A DNA stretch of 64,000 nucleotides from Edaphobacter acidisoli (GCF_014642855.1 NZ_BMJB01000001.1:2480001-2544000); one strand, 5' to 3'. Positions 1 to 9,140 are shown, counted from the first letter of the stretch. Notes: generated by a model from the sequence alone, not told the origin. A program made the numbers and translations.

Positions 1-784
1 TGGGGATGTGACCGAACTCGCCGGCGAGCCCATCTTTACCCACGATGATCTGGCCATTGGCGAGAATGGCCGTGCCCACGCCCTCGGAAATGGTAATGAG
101 TGCAGCATTGCGCACACCATCCATGCGGCCGAACCACATCTCCGACAGAAGCGCGGCGTTGGCGGCGTTGCTTAACTCGACGCGCAGACTGATTCTCTTT
201 TCGACAGCGCTCTTGATGTCGTACTGCGACCACTTGAGATTAGGCGAGAGGATTAGCCTCTGCGTGGCTGGATCGACGCGGCCGGGCAGGCTAATGCCAA
301 CGCCCTCGAACGTCTTGCTCGGATGTGACCTCTGCATCCGCTTCATGCACTCGACCATGTTGTTAACACCCCGCTCAGGCTCGGAGACCAGAGGAATGAC
401 CTCGCGGGCGAGGAACCTCCCGTTCAGGTCCACAACTGCAACAATCGCCTGGTTGGGCCGGATGTCTGCGGCGAGCATAACGAGATCGTCGTTCAGCGAG
501 ATGAGTGTTGGTCGGCGTCCACGCGGGCGTTGTACCGCAGCACCTTCGACGACCCATTTCTCAGTGAGCAGCTGCTCGATGATGGCCGAGATCGTGCTTG
601 GTTGGAGTCCCGAGATGCGCGAAAGATCGGCGCGAGAGACGGGCTGACGCGTGCGCACCAACTCCAGCACGATGTCGCGATTGATATCGCGTGCGACTTC
701 GCTGGAGGCGAGTTTGGAGTAGGCAAGATCTACCCGATTCACACCTTTGGCACTTCCATTCGCAACTGAAACCTTTTCAGGCAT
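1..784 (-). CDS. ROK family transcriptional regulator, partial (C-terminus beyond window)
   Basis: No stop codon occurs in this minus-strand frame from the ATG at 784 down to the window edge, so about 261 N-terminal residues are visible. The start has a winged-helix HTH (around residues 35-80, with SRADLSRISGLQPSTISAII), then an RPRGRRPT linker and the ROK sugar-kinase fold, including LPGRVDP and GEFGHI near the cut end. This is the NagC/Mlc/XylR-type arrangement, so a sugar-responsive repressor is expected. The ATG lies only 8 bp beyond the stop of the SDR gene, so the two are probably one transcript. It is clearly paralogous to the ROK gene at 4308-5468, with matching HTH and linker. The effector and operator are unknown. 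Family assignment is secure; kinase activity cannot be judged because the end is missing. Confidence 0.9.
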   Translation of the reverse strand, partial: MPEKVSVANGSAKGVNRVDLAYSKLASSEVARDINRDIVLELVRTRQPVSRADLSRISGLQPSTISAIIEQLLTEKWVVEGAAVQRPRGRRPTLISLNDDLVMLAADIRPNQAIVAVVDLNGRFLAREVIPLVSEPERGVNNMVECMKRMQRSHPSKTFEGVGISLPGRVDPATQRLILSPNLKWSQYDIKSAVEKRISLRVELSNAANAALLSEMWFGRMDGVRNAALITISEGVGTAILANGQIIVGKDGLAGEFGHIP

Positions 785-792
785 CGCGGCTC

Positions 793-1557
793 CTATTGGT
801 TGACCCCACTGGCAAGCTGCCCACCATCCACGACGATGATTTGGCCCGTCGTGTATGAGCTTTCGTCGGAGGCAAAATACACCGCCGCACCTACAACCTC
901 TTCAACTGCTCCGAACCGGCGCATTGGCGAACGCAGGAGCAACTCTTTGCCTCGCGGCGACTCGATAATCTTGCGATTGAGGTCCGTGGGGAAGATGCCT
1001 GGTGCAATTGCATTGACCGAGACTCCGGAGGACGACCACTCGACAGCGAGAGAGCGTGTCAATGCAGCGACAGCAGCTTTGCTGGCGCCATAGGCAGCAA
1101 CTTCGTGAAAGGCAACGAAGGTGGAAAGTGACGCAATATTGATGATTCTGCCGTACCCCCGCTCGAGCATTGATTTGCCGAAGATCTGGCAGGCGCGCAG
1201 CGTTCCAGTCAGATTGACGTCCATGATTCGGTCCCATGTTTCCTCAGAGCATTCAAGCGTTGGGACGCGCGAGGTCATGCCTGCACAATTTACGAGGATA
1301 TCCACCTTGCCGAATGCTGCGATCACGGCATCGTGTAAGGCTTCAAGAGAGCTACGATCTGCCACGTCGGAGACGATCCGGAGCGTGGCAGCCCCGTATG
1401 CCTCCAGGTCTTGCGCCATCTGTTCAACAGACTGCGCGGAGCGGGAGCTTGCAACGACTCCAGCACCTGCGCCAGACAAGCCAAGTGCGATTGCGCGGCC
1501 AATTCCCTGCGTACCTCCAATCACTACTGCCGTCTTCCCGTTCAAACATGCTGTCAT
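793..1557 (-). CDS. SDR family NAD(P)-dependent oxidoreductase
   Basis: Classical short-chain dehydrogenase of about 254 residues. The cofactor motif GGTQGIGRA is near the N-terminus, NCAG follows the fourth strand, the catalytic Ser is in INIASLS, and YGASK is the active-site Tyr/Lys pair. The C-terminal SYTTGQIIVVDGG is typical of the family. A GTG at 1572 opens the frame, but an AAGGA five bases ahead of the ATG at 1557 makes the latter the better start. It lies just upstream of a ROK regulator on the same strand and divergent from glycerol kinase, so a role in polyol or sugar-acid oxidation (gluconate 5-dehydrogenase or KduD-like) is plausible. The substrate cannot be read from the sequence. 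Confidence 0.9.
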   Translation of the reverse strand: MTACLNGKTAVVIGGTQGIGRAIALGLSGAGAGVVASSRSAQSVEQMAQDLEAYGAATLRIVSDVADRSSLEALHDAVIAAFGKVDILVNCAGMTSRVPTLECSEETWDRIMDVNLTGTLRACQIFGKSMLERGYGRIINIASLSTFVAFHEVAAYGASKAAVAALTRSLAVEWSSSGVSVNAIAPGIFPTDLNRKIIESPRGKELLLRSPMRRFGAVEEVVGAAVYFASDESSYTTGQIIVVDGGQLASGVNQ

Positions 1558-1600
1558 CAGCGTCCTTATCACTTTGGCCAGAGAGAGCGATCTATTTATA

Positions 1601-1613
1601 TTTCCATTGGAAA
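1601..1613. promoter_or_regulatory. Inverted repeat upstream of the SDR gene
   Basis: TTTCCA-T-TGGAAA is a perfect inverted repeat with a one-base centre in an AT-rich context, about 45 bp upstream of the SDR start codon. The position suits an operator for the ROK regulator encoded in the same unit. Function is inferred only. Confidence 0.35.
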
Positions 1614-1796
1614 ATATGCCACAATTTTACTGAACTTCCGAGGCTCTCATCATAATATTCGCAAGGATGTTCTTGTAGAAAAAGTTCCATGTGCATAAAT
1701 TTTTCAGCATTTATCTATTGACTTGGAATTTGCGAAGGTGAACAGCAGAACACCTTGATTAATTTATCCAGGTAAAAAACTAATATTTATTTTAGT

Positions 1797-1810
1797 GAGA
1801 ACGTTTTCTC
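1797..1810. promoter_or_regulatory. Palindromic candidate operator upstream of glpK
   Basis: GAGAA-cgtt-TTCTC has perfect 5-bp arms around an AACGTT core, the layout of LacI/GalR-type operators with a central CG. It lies about 110 bp ahead of the glycerol kinase start. No LacI-type gene is in the window, so the regulator is unknown. Confidence 0.4.
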
Positions 1811-1920
1811 CGATGCGGGGCTACGGGTAGAATCCTTTACGGCAAACTTCCAGACCGCAATACGTCGCAAAATAAGGACGTGACTGCTTTCTGAAGCCGA
1901 AACATAGAGGGGTGTTCAAC

Positions 1921-3417
1921 TTGGCCAACAGGCAGTACATTCTTGCACTTGATCAGGGAACAACCAGTTCGCGCGCCATGGTCATCGACGAGACCGGCAG
2001 CGTCGTTTCCATCAAACAGCACCCTTTCCAGCAAATATTTCCCCAACCAGGGTGGGTAGAGCACAACCCCACAGAAATATGGTCCTCACAGAGTGGGGTC
2101 GCTACGGAGGCCCTCGCAGAGGCAAACCTTACTGAGCGCGATATCGCCGCCATCGGCATCACGAATCAGCGTGAAACTACGGTGCTGTGGGACCGCGAGA
2201 CGGGAGAACCGGTCTACAACGCAATCGTCTGGCAGGACCGGAGGACGGCGGAGTTCTGTGATGCGCTGCGGACGCGTGGCGAAGCGGCAATGATCCAAGC
2301 AAAGACTGGCTTGTTACCTGATGCGTACTTCTCCGCCAGCAAGCTGAACTGGCTCTTGAACAACGTTGCGGGCGCACGCGAACGCGCCGAAGCGGGCAAA
2401 CTCGCCTTCGGCACGGTGGATAGCTGGCTCATCTGGAAGCTGACTCAAGGAAGGGCGCACGTCACCGACGCGACAAACGCGTCCCGGACGATGCTCTTCA
2501 ACATCCACACTCTCGATTGGGATGAAGAGTTGCTGAAGCTCTTCTGTGTTCCGCGAGCGGTTTTACCGAAGGTGGTTGCATCGAGCGGTCACTGCGGGAC
2601 GACGAAGGGCATTCTTGACGGAGTTTCGATTGCCGGCATCGCCGGCGATCAGCAGGCCGCACTGTTTGGGCAGATGTGCAGCAAAGCCGGTATGGCAAAG
2701 TGCACCTTCGGCACAGGCAGCTTTATGCTGATGAATACAGGCACGAAACCTGTTTCTTCGCAGAACCGCCTTCTAACAACGATCGCCTGGCAGATCGGCG
2801 ATGCAGTGGAATATGCGCTAGAAGGCAGCATGCTAATGGCAGGCGCAGTGGTGCAATGGCTGCGAGATGAGTTGCAGATCATTCGCACCTCAGCAGAGAT
2901 CGAAGAACTTGCTTCGTCGGTTGTGGACGCTGGCGGCGTAGTCATGGTGCCCGCCTTTGCAGGGCTCGGTGCTCCGCATTGGGATCAGTATGCACGTGGA
3001 GCTCTGCTGGGGATGACGCGGGGAACGACGCGAGCACACATTGCGCGGGCTGCGCTTGAGGGCATTGCGCTTCAGGTGACAGATGTACTGGAGGCCATGC
3101 AGATGGACGCTGGGGTGCCACTGGCCGAACTGCGCGTGGACGGAGGAGCCTCGCAGAATAATCTGCTGATGCAGATTCAGTCAGATGTGCTGGGTATTCC
3201 GGTGGTGCGACCGAAAAACGCTGAAGCTACCGTGCTTGGTGCAGCGTATCTTGCTGGACTTGCTGTGGGCTATTGGCCGAACGTCGACTCCATTGCGCAG
3301 CAATGGCAGGTAGACCGAGTGTTCCAACCGAAAATTGGCGCTGAATCACGGAGTAAGGTTCGCGCGTTGTGGCATAAGGCGCTGGGCCGTGCGCAGGATT
3401 GGGAAGGACACGAATAG
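1921..3417 (+). CDS. glpK: Glycerol kinase
   Basis: FGGY-family kinase that phosphorylates glycerol with ATP to sn-glycerol 3-phosphate in the cytoplasm. [12 protein letters not shown] opens the N-terminal ATPase domain, GWVEHNP and [13 protein letters not shown] follow, and [11 protein letters not shown] plus [15 protein letters not shown] mark the C-terminal domain. Length of about 498 residues is normal for GlpK. The longest frame starts with GTG at 1912, but that codon overlaps the GAGGGG ribosome binding site; the TTG at 1921 sits nine bases beyond it and gives a typical GlpK N-terminus, so I prefer TTG. The gene converges on the glycerol facilitator gene, and two ROK regulators flank the pair. 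A palindrome near 1800 may control it. Confidence 0.95.
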   Translation: MANRQYILALDQGTTSSRAMVIDETGSVVSIKQHPFQQIFPQPGWVEHNPTEIWSSQSGVATEALAEANLTERDIAAIGITNQRETTVLWDRETGEPVYNAIVWQDRRTAEFCDALRTRGEAAMIQAKTGLLPDAYFSASKLNWLLNNVAGARERAEAGKLAFGTVDSWLIWKLTQGRAHVTDATNASRTMLFNIHTLDWDEELLKLFCVPRAVLPKVVASSGHCGTTKGILDGVSIAGIAGDQQAALFGQMCSKAGMAKCTFGTGSFMLMNTGTKPVSSQNRLLTTIAWQIGDAVEYALEGSMLMAGAVVQWLRDELQIIRTSAEIEELASSVVDAGGVVMVPAFAGLGAPHWDQYARGALLGMTRGTTRAHIARAALEGIALQVTDVLEAMQMDAGVPLAELRVDGGASQNNLLMQIQSDVLGIPVVRPKNAEATVLGAAYLAGLAVGYWPNVDSIAQQWQVDRVFQPKIGAESRSKVRALWHKALGRAQDWEGHE

Positions 3418-3418
3418 T

Positions 3419-3458
3419 AATAGCAGCCGGTGCGATCAGTTAGCACCGTGCGGCTATT
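3419..3458. terminator. Bidirectional terminator between glpK and glpF
   Basis: AATAGC...GCTATT and CGGTGC...GCACCG form a two-part stem with a small internal loop, ending in TTTT on the plus strand and preceded by A-rich sequence. It lies between the convergent glpK and glpF genes and overlaps the glpF stop codon. Confidence 0.6.
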
Positions 3459-4260
3459 TTGATTCGCCGCTCAACGCGCGGAGATGGGCGGGGAGATATG
3501 GACGGATCAAATACTGATAGACTGCGCCACCAAGGGCACCGCCGATCAACGGGCCGACAATTGGTACCCACCAGTAGTTTTGTGGTGATGGCAACGCTGC
3601 GCTTCCCCATCCGGCAAAGAAGCAAAAGAAGCGCGGGCCGAAGTCGCGGGCAGGGTTGATGGCCCAAGCTTCCAGATAGCCCATCGATGCGCCTATCAGG
3701 GCCACGAGCAAGCCGATGATCAGTGCGCCAGAGTTCGCGCCGGGAGCCATCTCGTTGTACTGCTCGGTGATTGCGAAAATTCCGAAGATCAAAGCCGCCG
3801 TAAGGACAATCTCGTCACCGAAGGCGTGCATGGGAGTAATCGCCAGGCCGGGATGGGTGAAGAACACTCCAGCAGCTCCGCCAGCCGCACGTGTCAGGTT
3901 CGAGACCTGATTGAAGTGGTTGATGACGGGTGAGTACAGCATGTAGACGAGCCCCGCACCTAGAAATCCTCCCACCACCTGCGCGATGCAATAGGGAACG
4001 ACCTTGGCCCACGAAAATTTGCGGTACATGGCAAGCGCCAGCGTGACCGCCGGATTTGCGTGCGTGCCCGAGACTGATCCGGTGGCGTAGATCGCCATGG
4101 TCACAGCGAGCCCCCATGCAATGCACACGCCCCAATATGCTCCCTGATACGGGCTGGGAGAGTACAGCGTGTACATGGCGGCCACCGAGTCGCCAAATGC
4201 AATGATGATGAAGACCGCTATCGTCTCCGCAATCAACTCTCCGATATATTGACGCTTCAT
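3454..4260 (-). CDS. glpF: MIP family glycerol uptake facilitator / aquaglyceroporin
   Basis: Integral membrane channel of 268 residues with six predicted hydrophobic helices and both half-helix signatures of the major intrinsic protein family: HANPAVTLA in the first half and NPARDFGPR in the second. The Asp after NPAR is the residue usually linked to glycerol-conducting members. It would carry glycerol passively across the inner membrane, where the convergent glpK product traps it by phosphorylation. It follows the ROK regulator at 4308-5468 by 47 bp on the same strand, suggesting a regulator-transporter operon. An AAAGG lies seven bases before the ATG. Water versus glycerol preference is not certain from sequence. 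Confidence 0.93.
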   Translation of the reverse strand: MKRQYIGELIAETIAVFIIIAFGDSVAAMYTLYSPSPYQGAYWGVCIAWGLAVTMAIYATGSVSGTHANPAVTLALAMYRKFSWAKVVPYCIAQVVGGFLGAGLVYMLYSPVINHFNQVSNLTRAAGGAAGVFFTHPGLAITPMHAFGDEIVLTAALIFGIFAITEQYNEMAPGANSGALIIGLLVALIGASMGYLEAWAINPARDFGPRFFCFFAGWGSAALPSPQNYWWVPIVGPLIGGALGGAVYQYLIRPYLPAHLRALSGESK

Positions 4261-4307
4261 CTGCCGTGCCTTTGGATTGGATTAAGTTGCAGGGCCTTCT
4301 GTCGCAA

Positions 4308-5468
4308 CTATACGGAACTCTCGCTCAGTACCAGCGCCACCGCGCTACGCAGTCGCGCTGCGTTGCCATCGTACGCAGGACGCAAATGCGGCAGCTTGGC
4401 ACGGAGTGAGTTTTTCTTGAGCTCAGCTTCAACGACGGGGCCAAGCGTGTGCCAAGCCGCGGTGACGTCTCCGACAACGATAATCTCGTTTGGCGCAAGA
4501 GCAGAGGAGATCATGCGGATTCCACGCCCAAGCTGAACCGCCATCTTCGAGAGGGCCTCGTTCGCAACCTGGTCGCCAGCCTGGGAAAGACGGAGAAGCT
4601 GATCGAAGGTAGCCTTTGGCTGCGAAGATGCGAGGTCTCCGTAATAACGCAGCGCCGCGCGGTTCGAGGCGAGCGTCTCCCAGCAGCCATGGTTGCCACA
4701 ACCGCAGAGGGGCCCGTCAGGATCAATCTGCACATGGCCGAACTCACCTGCCATGCCATTGTCTCCACGCAGCAATTGACCATTGGCGAAGATTCCGGTA
4801 CCGATGCCTTCAGCAACATTGACCACGACAAGGTCATGCGTGCCATCGCTGTCGCCGAACCAGACTTCAGAGAGCGCGCAGGCATTGGCCACGTTGTCCA
4901 TCTCAACGCGCAGATTAGTAGCACGCTCGATGCGCGATTTGATACCCATGACTGGCCAGTTCAGATTTGGCGCGAAGATGAGCTTCTTAAGGTGGAGGTC
5001 AGCACGGCCGGGAAGGCAGATGCCGATGCCGTCGAATGATTTCTCCTTGTGTGCGGCGATCATCTTCTTAATCCCCGCGATAATCGCCGGCAACGCTTCC
5101 TTCGCGCCGTGTGGGAGCGAGATGACACTCTGAGCAACGATCTTCCCACCCAAGTCAGCTACAGCCACAGTTGTCTGTGAAGGATGGATGTCGAGCGCAA
5201 TGACAGCCCGCTGATCGTTCAGCTGAATCATGGTGGGGCGGCGTCCGCGCGGCAAGCGCCCGGTTGCACCCTCGAGGATCCAGCGGTCAGCGATCAGTTC
5301 TTCAACGATGAGTGAGACCGTGCTACGTTGCAACCCTGAAAGGCGCGCGAGATCGGCGCGCGAGACAGACTGGCGCGTACGGATGAGATTAAAGAGCAGG
5401 TTGCGATTAATCCAGCGTGGCGTCTTGTTCGAGGCGGTCTGCTTGCGCGTAAAGAGAAAACGTTGCAT
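4308..5468 (-). CDS. ROK family transcriptional regulator (NagC/Mlc type)
   Basis: Full-length ROK repressor-type protein of 386 residues. An N-terminal winged helix (around residues 28-75, SRADLARLSGLQRSTVSLIV) is joined by LPRGRRPT to the two-lobed ROK fold. GEFGHVQI is followed by the zinc motif CGCGNHGCWET, with all three Cys present. It probably senses a sugar or sugar phosphate and represses its own unit, which includes glpF 47 bp downstream. It is paralogous to the truncated ROK gene at the left window edge, so the glp genes sit between two related regulators. The ATG has no strong ribosome binding site. The effector is unknown. Confidence 0.92.
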   Translation of the reverse strand: MQRFLFTRKQTASNKTPRWINRNLLFNLIRTRQSVSRADLARLSGLQRSTVSLIVEELIADRWILEGATGRLPRGRRPTMIQLNDQRAVIALDIHPSQTTVAVADLGGKIVAQSVISLPHGAKEALPAIIAGIKKMIAAHKEKSFDGIGICLPGRADLHLKKLIFAPNLNWPVMGIKSRIERATNLRVEMDNVANACALSEVWFGDSDGTHDLVVVNVAEGIGTGIFANGQLLRGDNGMAGEFGHVQIDPDGPLCGCGNHGCWETLASNRAALRYYGDLASSQPKATFDQLLRLSQAGDQVANEALSKMAVQLGRGIRMISSALAPNEIIVVGDVTAAWHTLGPVVEAELKKNSLRAKLPHLRPAYDGNAARLRSAVALVLSESSV

Positions 5469-5631
5469 GGACTGGTCTTTTAGGAAGAAGCTGAAGAGTC
5501 TGATTTAGAATCCCGATGCATTGCTGCCTGCTGAGTATCAGTTAGACGGTACGCGCACGACAACGATTTCATCTGCCAGCCTTTATATCATTGAGTAGAG
5601 CTTTGAGAACGTACCTCTACTAAATATGGCT

Positions 5632-5664
5632 CTGCCCCAGTGGTGAATCTCCTCACTGGGGCAG
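5632..5664. terminator. Hairpin between two minus-strand units
   Basis: CTGCCCCAGTG and CACTGGGGCAG form a perfect 11-bp stem around an 11-nt loop, with TTTATT on the plus-strand side. It lies about 20 bp beyond the stop of the TAT-exported protein gene, so it probably terminates that transcript, although the T-tract on the minus side is poor. Confidence 0.6.
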
Positions 5665-5682
5665 TTTATTGCTACGCAGCCC

Positions 5683-6651
5683 TTACCAAGTACCGGAGGC
5701 TTCAAGCGCTTGCTTCATGCCCGCAAAACTGATGCGGGTGCTCGCCTCAGGAGTGCCAGCGCCACGCCAATGCGTCTCCAAGCTGACGGCCTGGTGATAG
5801 CCAATCTGCTTGAGCGCGCGGAACTGTGCTGTCCAGTCTACGTATCCCTTGCCTACGGGCGCCCAAACCATCTTGCCGGAGGCATCCTTCATGGCGCTCT
5901 TTACGTGACAGTGGAAGATGCGCTTCTTCGGCAGCAAGTTCCAGCCAGCAGGAAAGGCGTCAAGTTCTCCACGCATGACGGCATTGCCAGGGTCCCAGTT
6001 CATGCCGAAATAAGGCGAGGGTACGCCAGCGAGCGTATCGGCAGCTTCGCGCGCAGTAGCCGTGTTGCATTCGAACTCATTCTCGAGCACCAGCAGAGTG
6101 CCCTGCTTGCCGCAGGTGGCCGCAGCCTCAGCCAGCTTGGCGTTAATCCCCGCGCGATAGGGGGCGACGTTCTCTAGTCGCCAGAAGTCGAAGCACCGAA
6201 CCTTATTCGTCTTGAAACGCTTGGCTAGATCGATGTATTTCGCGAGCAGTTCGCTCTGCTGCTTGAATGTCTCGTTCGAACCGAAGTCCTGGCTCTTGTC
6301 CGGATGGCGCTTCGGCGCGCCTGGCCAATCAGTCTTGAACACTGGGCTGGCCATATCGGTCACACGCAGATCGTACTTCGCCAGGATCGACTCTACCTGG
6401 CCAAGCTCCGAGTCGCTCAGCTCATGCAGGCTCTTCTTCCACATGCCGCGTAGTTCGACCCAGCCTAGGCCGAACTCCTTCGATGCGACTGAACAGGCAT
6501 GATCGAAGTCCTGCGAGATCTCGTCAGTGATGACAGAGACTTTAAAAGGTGACCCCGAGGCTGCGGCCATACCAAAGAGCGGTCGCGCCGCGCACGCCGC
6601 GGCCGTCATTCCGGCCCCGGCAAGAAAACTACGTCTGGAAAACTCTTGCAT
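5683..6651 (-). CDS. TAT-exported sugar phosphate isomerase/epimerase-like protein
   Basis: Protein of 322 residues with a twin-arginine signal (SRRSFLAGAGM, close to the N-terminus) followed by an AP-endonuclease-2-type TIM barrel. Barrel metal ligands are suggested by ENEFECNT, GMNWDPGNA, HCHVKS and SLETHWRG. The frame extends 16 codons further, but AAAGGAG is perfectly placed before the ATG at 6651, which also puts the TAT motif at the right distance. The protein would fold in the cytoplasm and act in the periplasm. It is divergent from a second TAT-exported TIM-barrel gene at 6831. Such proteins act in inositol, sugar or uronate metabolism, but the substrate is not predictable here. Confidence 0.85.
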   Translation of the reverse strand: MQEFSRRSFLAGAGMTAAACAARPLFGMAAASGSPFKVSVITDEISQDFDHACSVASKEFGLGWVELRGMWKKSLHELSDSELGQVESILAKYDLRVTDMASPVFKTDWPGAPKRHPDKSQDFGSNETFKQQSELLAKYIDLAKRFKTNKVRCFDFWRLENVAPYRAGINAKLAEAAATCGKQGTLLVLENEFECNTATAREAADTLAGVPSPYFGMNWDPGNAVMRGELDAFPAGWNLLPKKRIFHCHVKSAMKDASGKMVWAPVGKGYVDWTAQFRALKQIGYHQAVSLETHWRGAGTPEASTRISFAGMKQALEASGTW

Positions 6652-6830
6652 TTGTGCTCCTTTGCTGCTTCGCAGCGCATCTCTTTTGAGCGACGCCATC
6701 AGGGGGATTCAAGCGCATGAGCATCTTAAACGCCAGACTTTGCCCCGCACAAGGCTTGCTCCAGGAAATAATCCATATTTACAACAAAAACCCTGGACTA
6801 CGCTACCTTCATGCCGGTACGATGCCGTGC

Positions 6831-7691
6831 ATGAGCCATTCCATCTCCCGGCGCACTGTCCTGCGCGGCGGTGCCATGCTGGGCGCCGCCGCACTTGTCT
6901 CCAAACCTGCAAGCGCGTTCGCAGCGCCCCCGCGCCCGATGCCAGACTCCCCTATCCGGCTGGGGATTGCCAGCTACACCTTCAGGAAATTTGACCAGGC
7001 TCACCTGATCGACTTCATGCATCAACTGAAGACGCCCTACTTGAACCTGAAAGACGTTCACCTGCCCATGAAGCCGCTCGACCAAGTTGCCCCGCGCGCT
7101 GCAGAATATCGCGCAGCTGGATTTAAGCTGACCGCCGCAGGCACCATCACGTTCAACAAGGACGATGATGACGACATGCGAGCAAAGTTCGAATACGTCA
7201 AAGCTGCTGGCATTCCTCTGATCGTCGGCGCACCGACACACGAAGTACTACCGCGCCTCGAGAAGTTCATCAAGCAATACAACATTCGCGTCGGCATCCA
7301 TAATCACGGCCCTGAAGACAAGAACTTTCCTTCGCCATTCGACGTACTGGCCGCCGTCAAGAACATGGACCCGCGCATTGGCTGCTGCATTGACGTGGGC
7401 CATACGATGCGAACGGGAACCGATCCGGTGGAGGCCATCCGCAAGGCGGGCCCGCGCCTGTTCGACATTCACATGAAGGACTTGGCTCAGGCTCGGGTGA
7501 AGGAAAGCCAGGTAGCCGTAGGTGAGGGCTTAATGCCTGTGCGCGATATCTTCCGCACACTCATCGATATACGCTATCCCGGACAGGTGGATCTGGAGTA
7601 TGAAATTCACGAAGACGACCCCATGCCGGGCGTCGTTGAGAGCTTCGCATACATGCGTGGAGTGTTGGCCGGAATGGGTTATAAAGCCTGA
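6831..7691 (+). CDS. TAT-exported sugar phosphate isomerase/epimerase-like protein
   Basis: Protein of 286 residues with a twin-arginine signal (SISRRTVLRGG) and a stretch of small residues ending in ASAFA, a likely cleavage site. The rest is a xylose-isomerase-like TIM barrel: GIASYTFRKF, GIHNHGPEDK, CIDVGHTMRTG, DIHMKDL and DLEYEIHEDDPM carry probable metal ligands. The longest frame begins at 6717; ATGs at 6822 and 6831 give a sensible TAT peptide, and I use 6831. It is divergent from the TIM-barrel gene at 5683-6651, and only about 180 bp separate the two starts, so they may share control. The substrate is unknown. Confidence 0.85.
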   Translation: MSHSISRRTVLRGGAMLGAAALVSKPASAFAAPPRPMPDSPIRLGIASYTFRKFDQAHLIDFMHQLKTPYLNLKDVHLPMKPLDQVAPRAAEYRAAGFKLTAAGTITFNKDDDDDMRAKFEYVKAAGIPLIVGAPTHEVLPRLEKFIKQYNIRVGIHNHGPEDKNFPSPFDVLAAVKNMDPRIGCCIDVGHTMRTGTDPVEAIRKAGPRLFDIHMKDLAQARVKESQVAVGEGLMPVRDIFRTLIDIRYPGQVDLEYEIHEDDPMPGVVESFAYMRGVLAGMGYKA

Positions 7692-7717
7692 CCTAGCAGA
7701 GCAGTACAGGCGGGGTC

Positions 7718-7757
7718 ATCGGGGGTCGTGCGGTATCTAACCGCTGCGGCCCCCGAT
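7718..7757 (+). terminator. Hairpin downstream of the TIM-barrel gene
   Basis: ATCGGGGGTCG pairs with CGGCCCCCGAT (one G-T pair), with an inner GCGGT/ACCGC stem, followed by TTGCATTTGGT. It lies 26 bp after the stop codon and 65 bp before the sigma factor gene. Confidence 0.6.
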
Positions 7758-7821
7758 TTGCATTTGGTCTGGAGCAGAGATAAATTTTCCGCAATCGCGA
7801 CCTAACCGTGGGTGAGAACCG

Positions 7822-8424
7822 TTGTCTAAGTGGCGAATGGACAAAGCGGAGACAGAGGCGATCCGACAGATACTGACCGGCAATCGGGACGCCTACCGTG
7901 TCCTGATGGAACGGAACTTTCACTCCGTCTATCGCATCGCCTTTCGCATCACCGGCAATGAGGCCGACGCCGAGGAGGTTGCGCAAGAAGCATTCCTCCG
8001 CGCTTACAACAAACTTCCGAGCTTCCGACAAGACTCAGCCTTCTCTACCTGGATTACGCGCATCGCCATGAATACCGCCATCAATCTCGTCGAACGCCGC
8101 AACCGTGACCTGAGCTACCACGCACCGCGTATCGCTGACGAGCCCTCAACAGACGGAGGCACAGTGACCGTCGCCGCGACAAACGCGCACAGTCCGGAGA
8201 GTGTGCTGCTCGACGGCGAGGCTGCCAGCTTGCGACGTGCGGCGCTCGATACGCTGACGCCCATGGAGCGCACCGCATTCACACTTCGCCACATGGAGGA
8301 TATGCCTATCTCCGAGATCGCCGCCGCGCTGAATGTGCCGGCAAACTCTGCCAAACAAGCCGTGTTTCGGGCCGTCGGCAAACTTCGCCGGTCACTTGCC
8401 CCACTTGCAGGAGGCGTGCAATGA
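7822..8424 (+). CDS. ECF-type RNA polymerase sigma factor
   Basis: Sigma-70 family protein of about 200 residues with only regions 2 and 4. Region 2 includes ADAEEVAQEAFLRAYNKL and STWITRIAMNTAIN; region 4 includes TPMERTAFTLRHMEDMP and SEIAAALNVPANSAKQAVF, a helix-turn-helix for the -35 element. The frame opens with TTG at 7822, and an ATG at 7837 is an equally plausible start. The stop overlaps the start of the anti-sigma gene by ATGA, so the two are translationally coupled and form a sigma/anti-sigma pair. Two HEAT-repeat exported proteins follow in the same unit. The inducing signal is unknown. Confidence 0.92.
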   Translation: MSKWRMDKAETEAIRQILTGNRDAYRVLMERNFHSVYRIAFRITGNEADAEEVAQEAFLRAYNKLPSFRQDSAFSTWITRIAMNTAINLVERRNRDLSYHAPRIADEPSTDGGTVTVAATNAHSPESVLLDGEAASLRRAALDTLTPMERTAFTLRHMEDMPISEIAAALNVPANSAKQAVFRAVGKLRRSLAPLAGGVQ

Positions 8425-9140
8425 AGCATTTCACCGAAGAGGAACTGATTGCCTATCAGCTTCACGAGAGTGATGATGAGAATGCCATCCGCCGCCATCT
8501 TGACACTTGCGGAGAGTGCGCGGCCGTCTCCGACTCGATCGCCGAAACACTCCGCATCTTCTCGGCCAATCCTGTTCCTCAGCCCAACCTTGAGCACAAC
8601 TGGCAGCGCCTGCGCGGCAACCTGCGCGTACTTGCGCCGGAGAGCAAGAGTTTCCGGTGGACTCGCTGGGTGTGGCCCACCATCGGACTCATGACCGCCG
8701 CGCTCGTTCTGATTGCAGCGATTGGCATTCACTCGCGCAGACTGGTGAAGCCTAACTACGCCATCAACGGCCGTGGTCCGCTGACGACTCAGCCCGTTGA
8801 CCCGAACATTGCGAACCACATCGATGCCGCCGAGCGGTTGCTGACCGAGGTCAACAACACGCAAGGCCCGCTCGACAGCGAGACACGCGACCAAGCCCAC
8901 GCACTTCTCCTGACCAACGCTGTCTATGTGCGGCAAGCGCGCAACAGCGGCGACCTCGCCGAAGCGGCCGTGCTCGACGATCTGGGCCGCGTGCTTACCA
9001 CGCTCGACAACGAGCCACCCACACCCGAAAGCGCCTGGCGACTCCGCATCGAGATGAACACCAGCGGCCTTCTCTTTGACCTTCGCGTGCTGCACCAGAA
9101 CGACACCCCAACCCACCAGCAACAAGGAACGATCCAATGA
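8421..9140 (+). CDS. Zinc-type membrane anti-sigma factor
   Basis: Protein of 239 residues. The N-terminal cytoplasmic part carries HLDTCGEC, the His-x3-Cys-x2-Cys zinc motif of ZAS anti-sigma domains. A single membrane segment follows around residues 76-96 (WVWPTIGLMTAALVLIAAIG), then a mostly polar region predicted to lie in the periplasm. It should hold the sigma factor encoded just upstream (ATGA overlap) at the membrane until a signal arrives. The next gene also overlaps by ATGA, so three genes are translationally coupled. The family call rests on the zinc motif, topology and context. Confidence 0.85.
   Translation: MKHFTEEELIAYQLHESDDENAIRRHLDTCGECAAVSDSIAETLRIFSANPVPQPNLEHNWQRLRGNLRVLAPESKSFRWTRWVWPTIGLMTAALVLIAAIGIHSRRLVKPNYAINGRGPLTTQPVDPNIANHIDAAERLLTEVNNTQGPLDSETRDQAHALLLTNAVYVRQARNSGDLAEAAVLDDLGRVLTTLDNEPPTPESAWRLRIEMNTSGLLFDLRVLHQNDTPTHQQQGTIQ

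Larger units (their letters stand above)
1558..1920. other. Divergent intergenic region SDR-ROK / glpK
   Basis: About 360 bp without a credible gene, clearly more AT-rich than its surroundings. It holds the start regions of two divergent units and two palindromic candidate operators (listed separately). I see no convincing pair of -35/-10 boxes that I would commit to. Confidence 0.6.
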
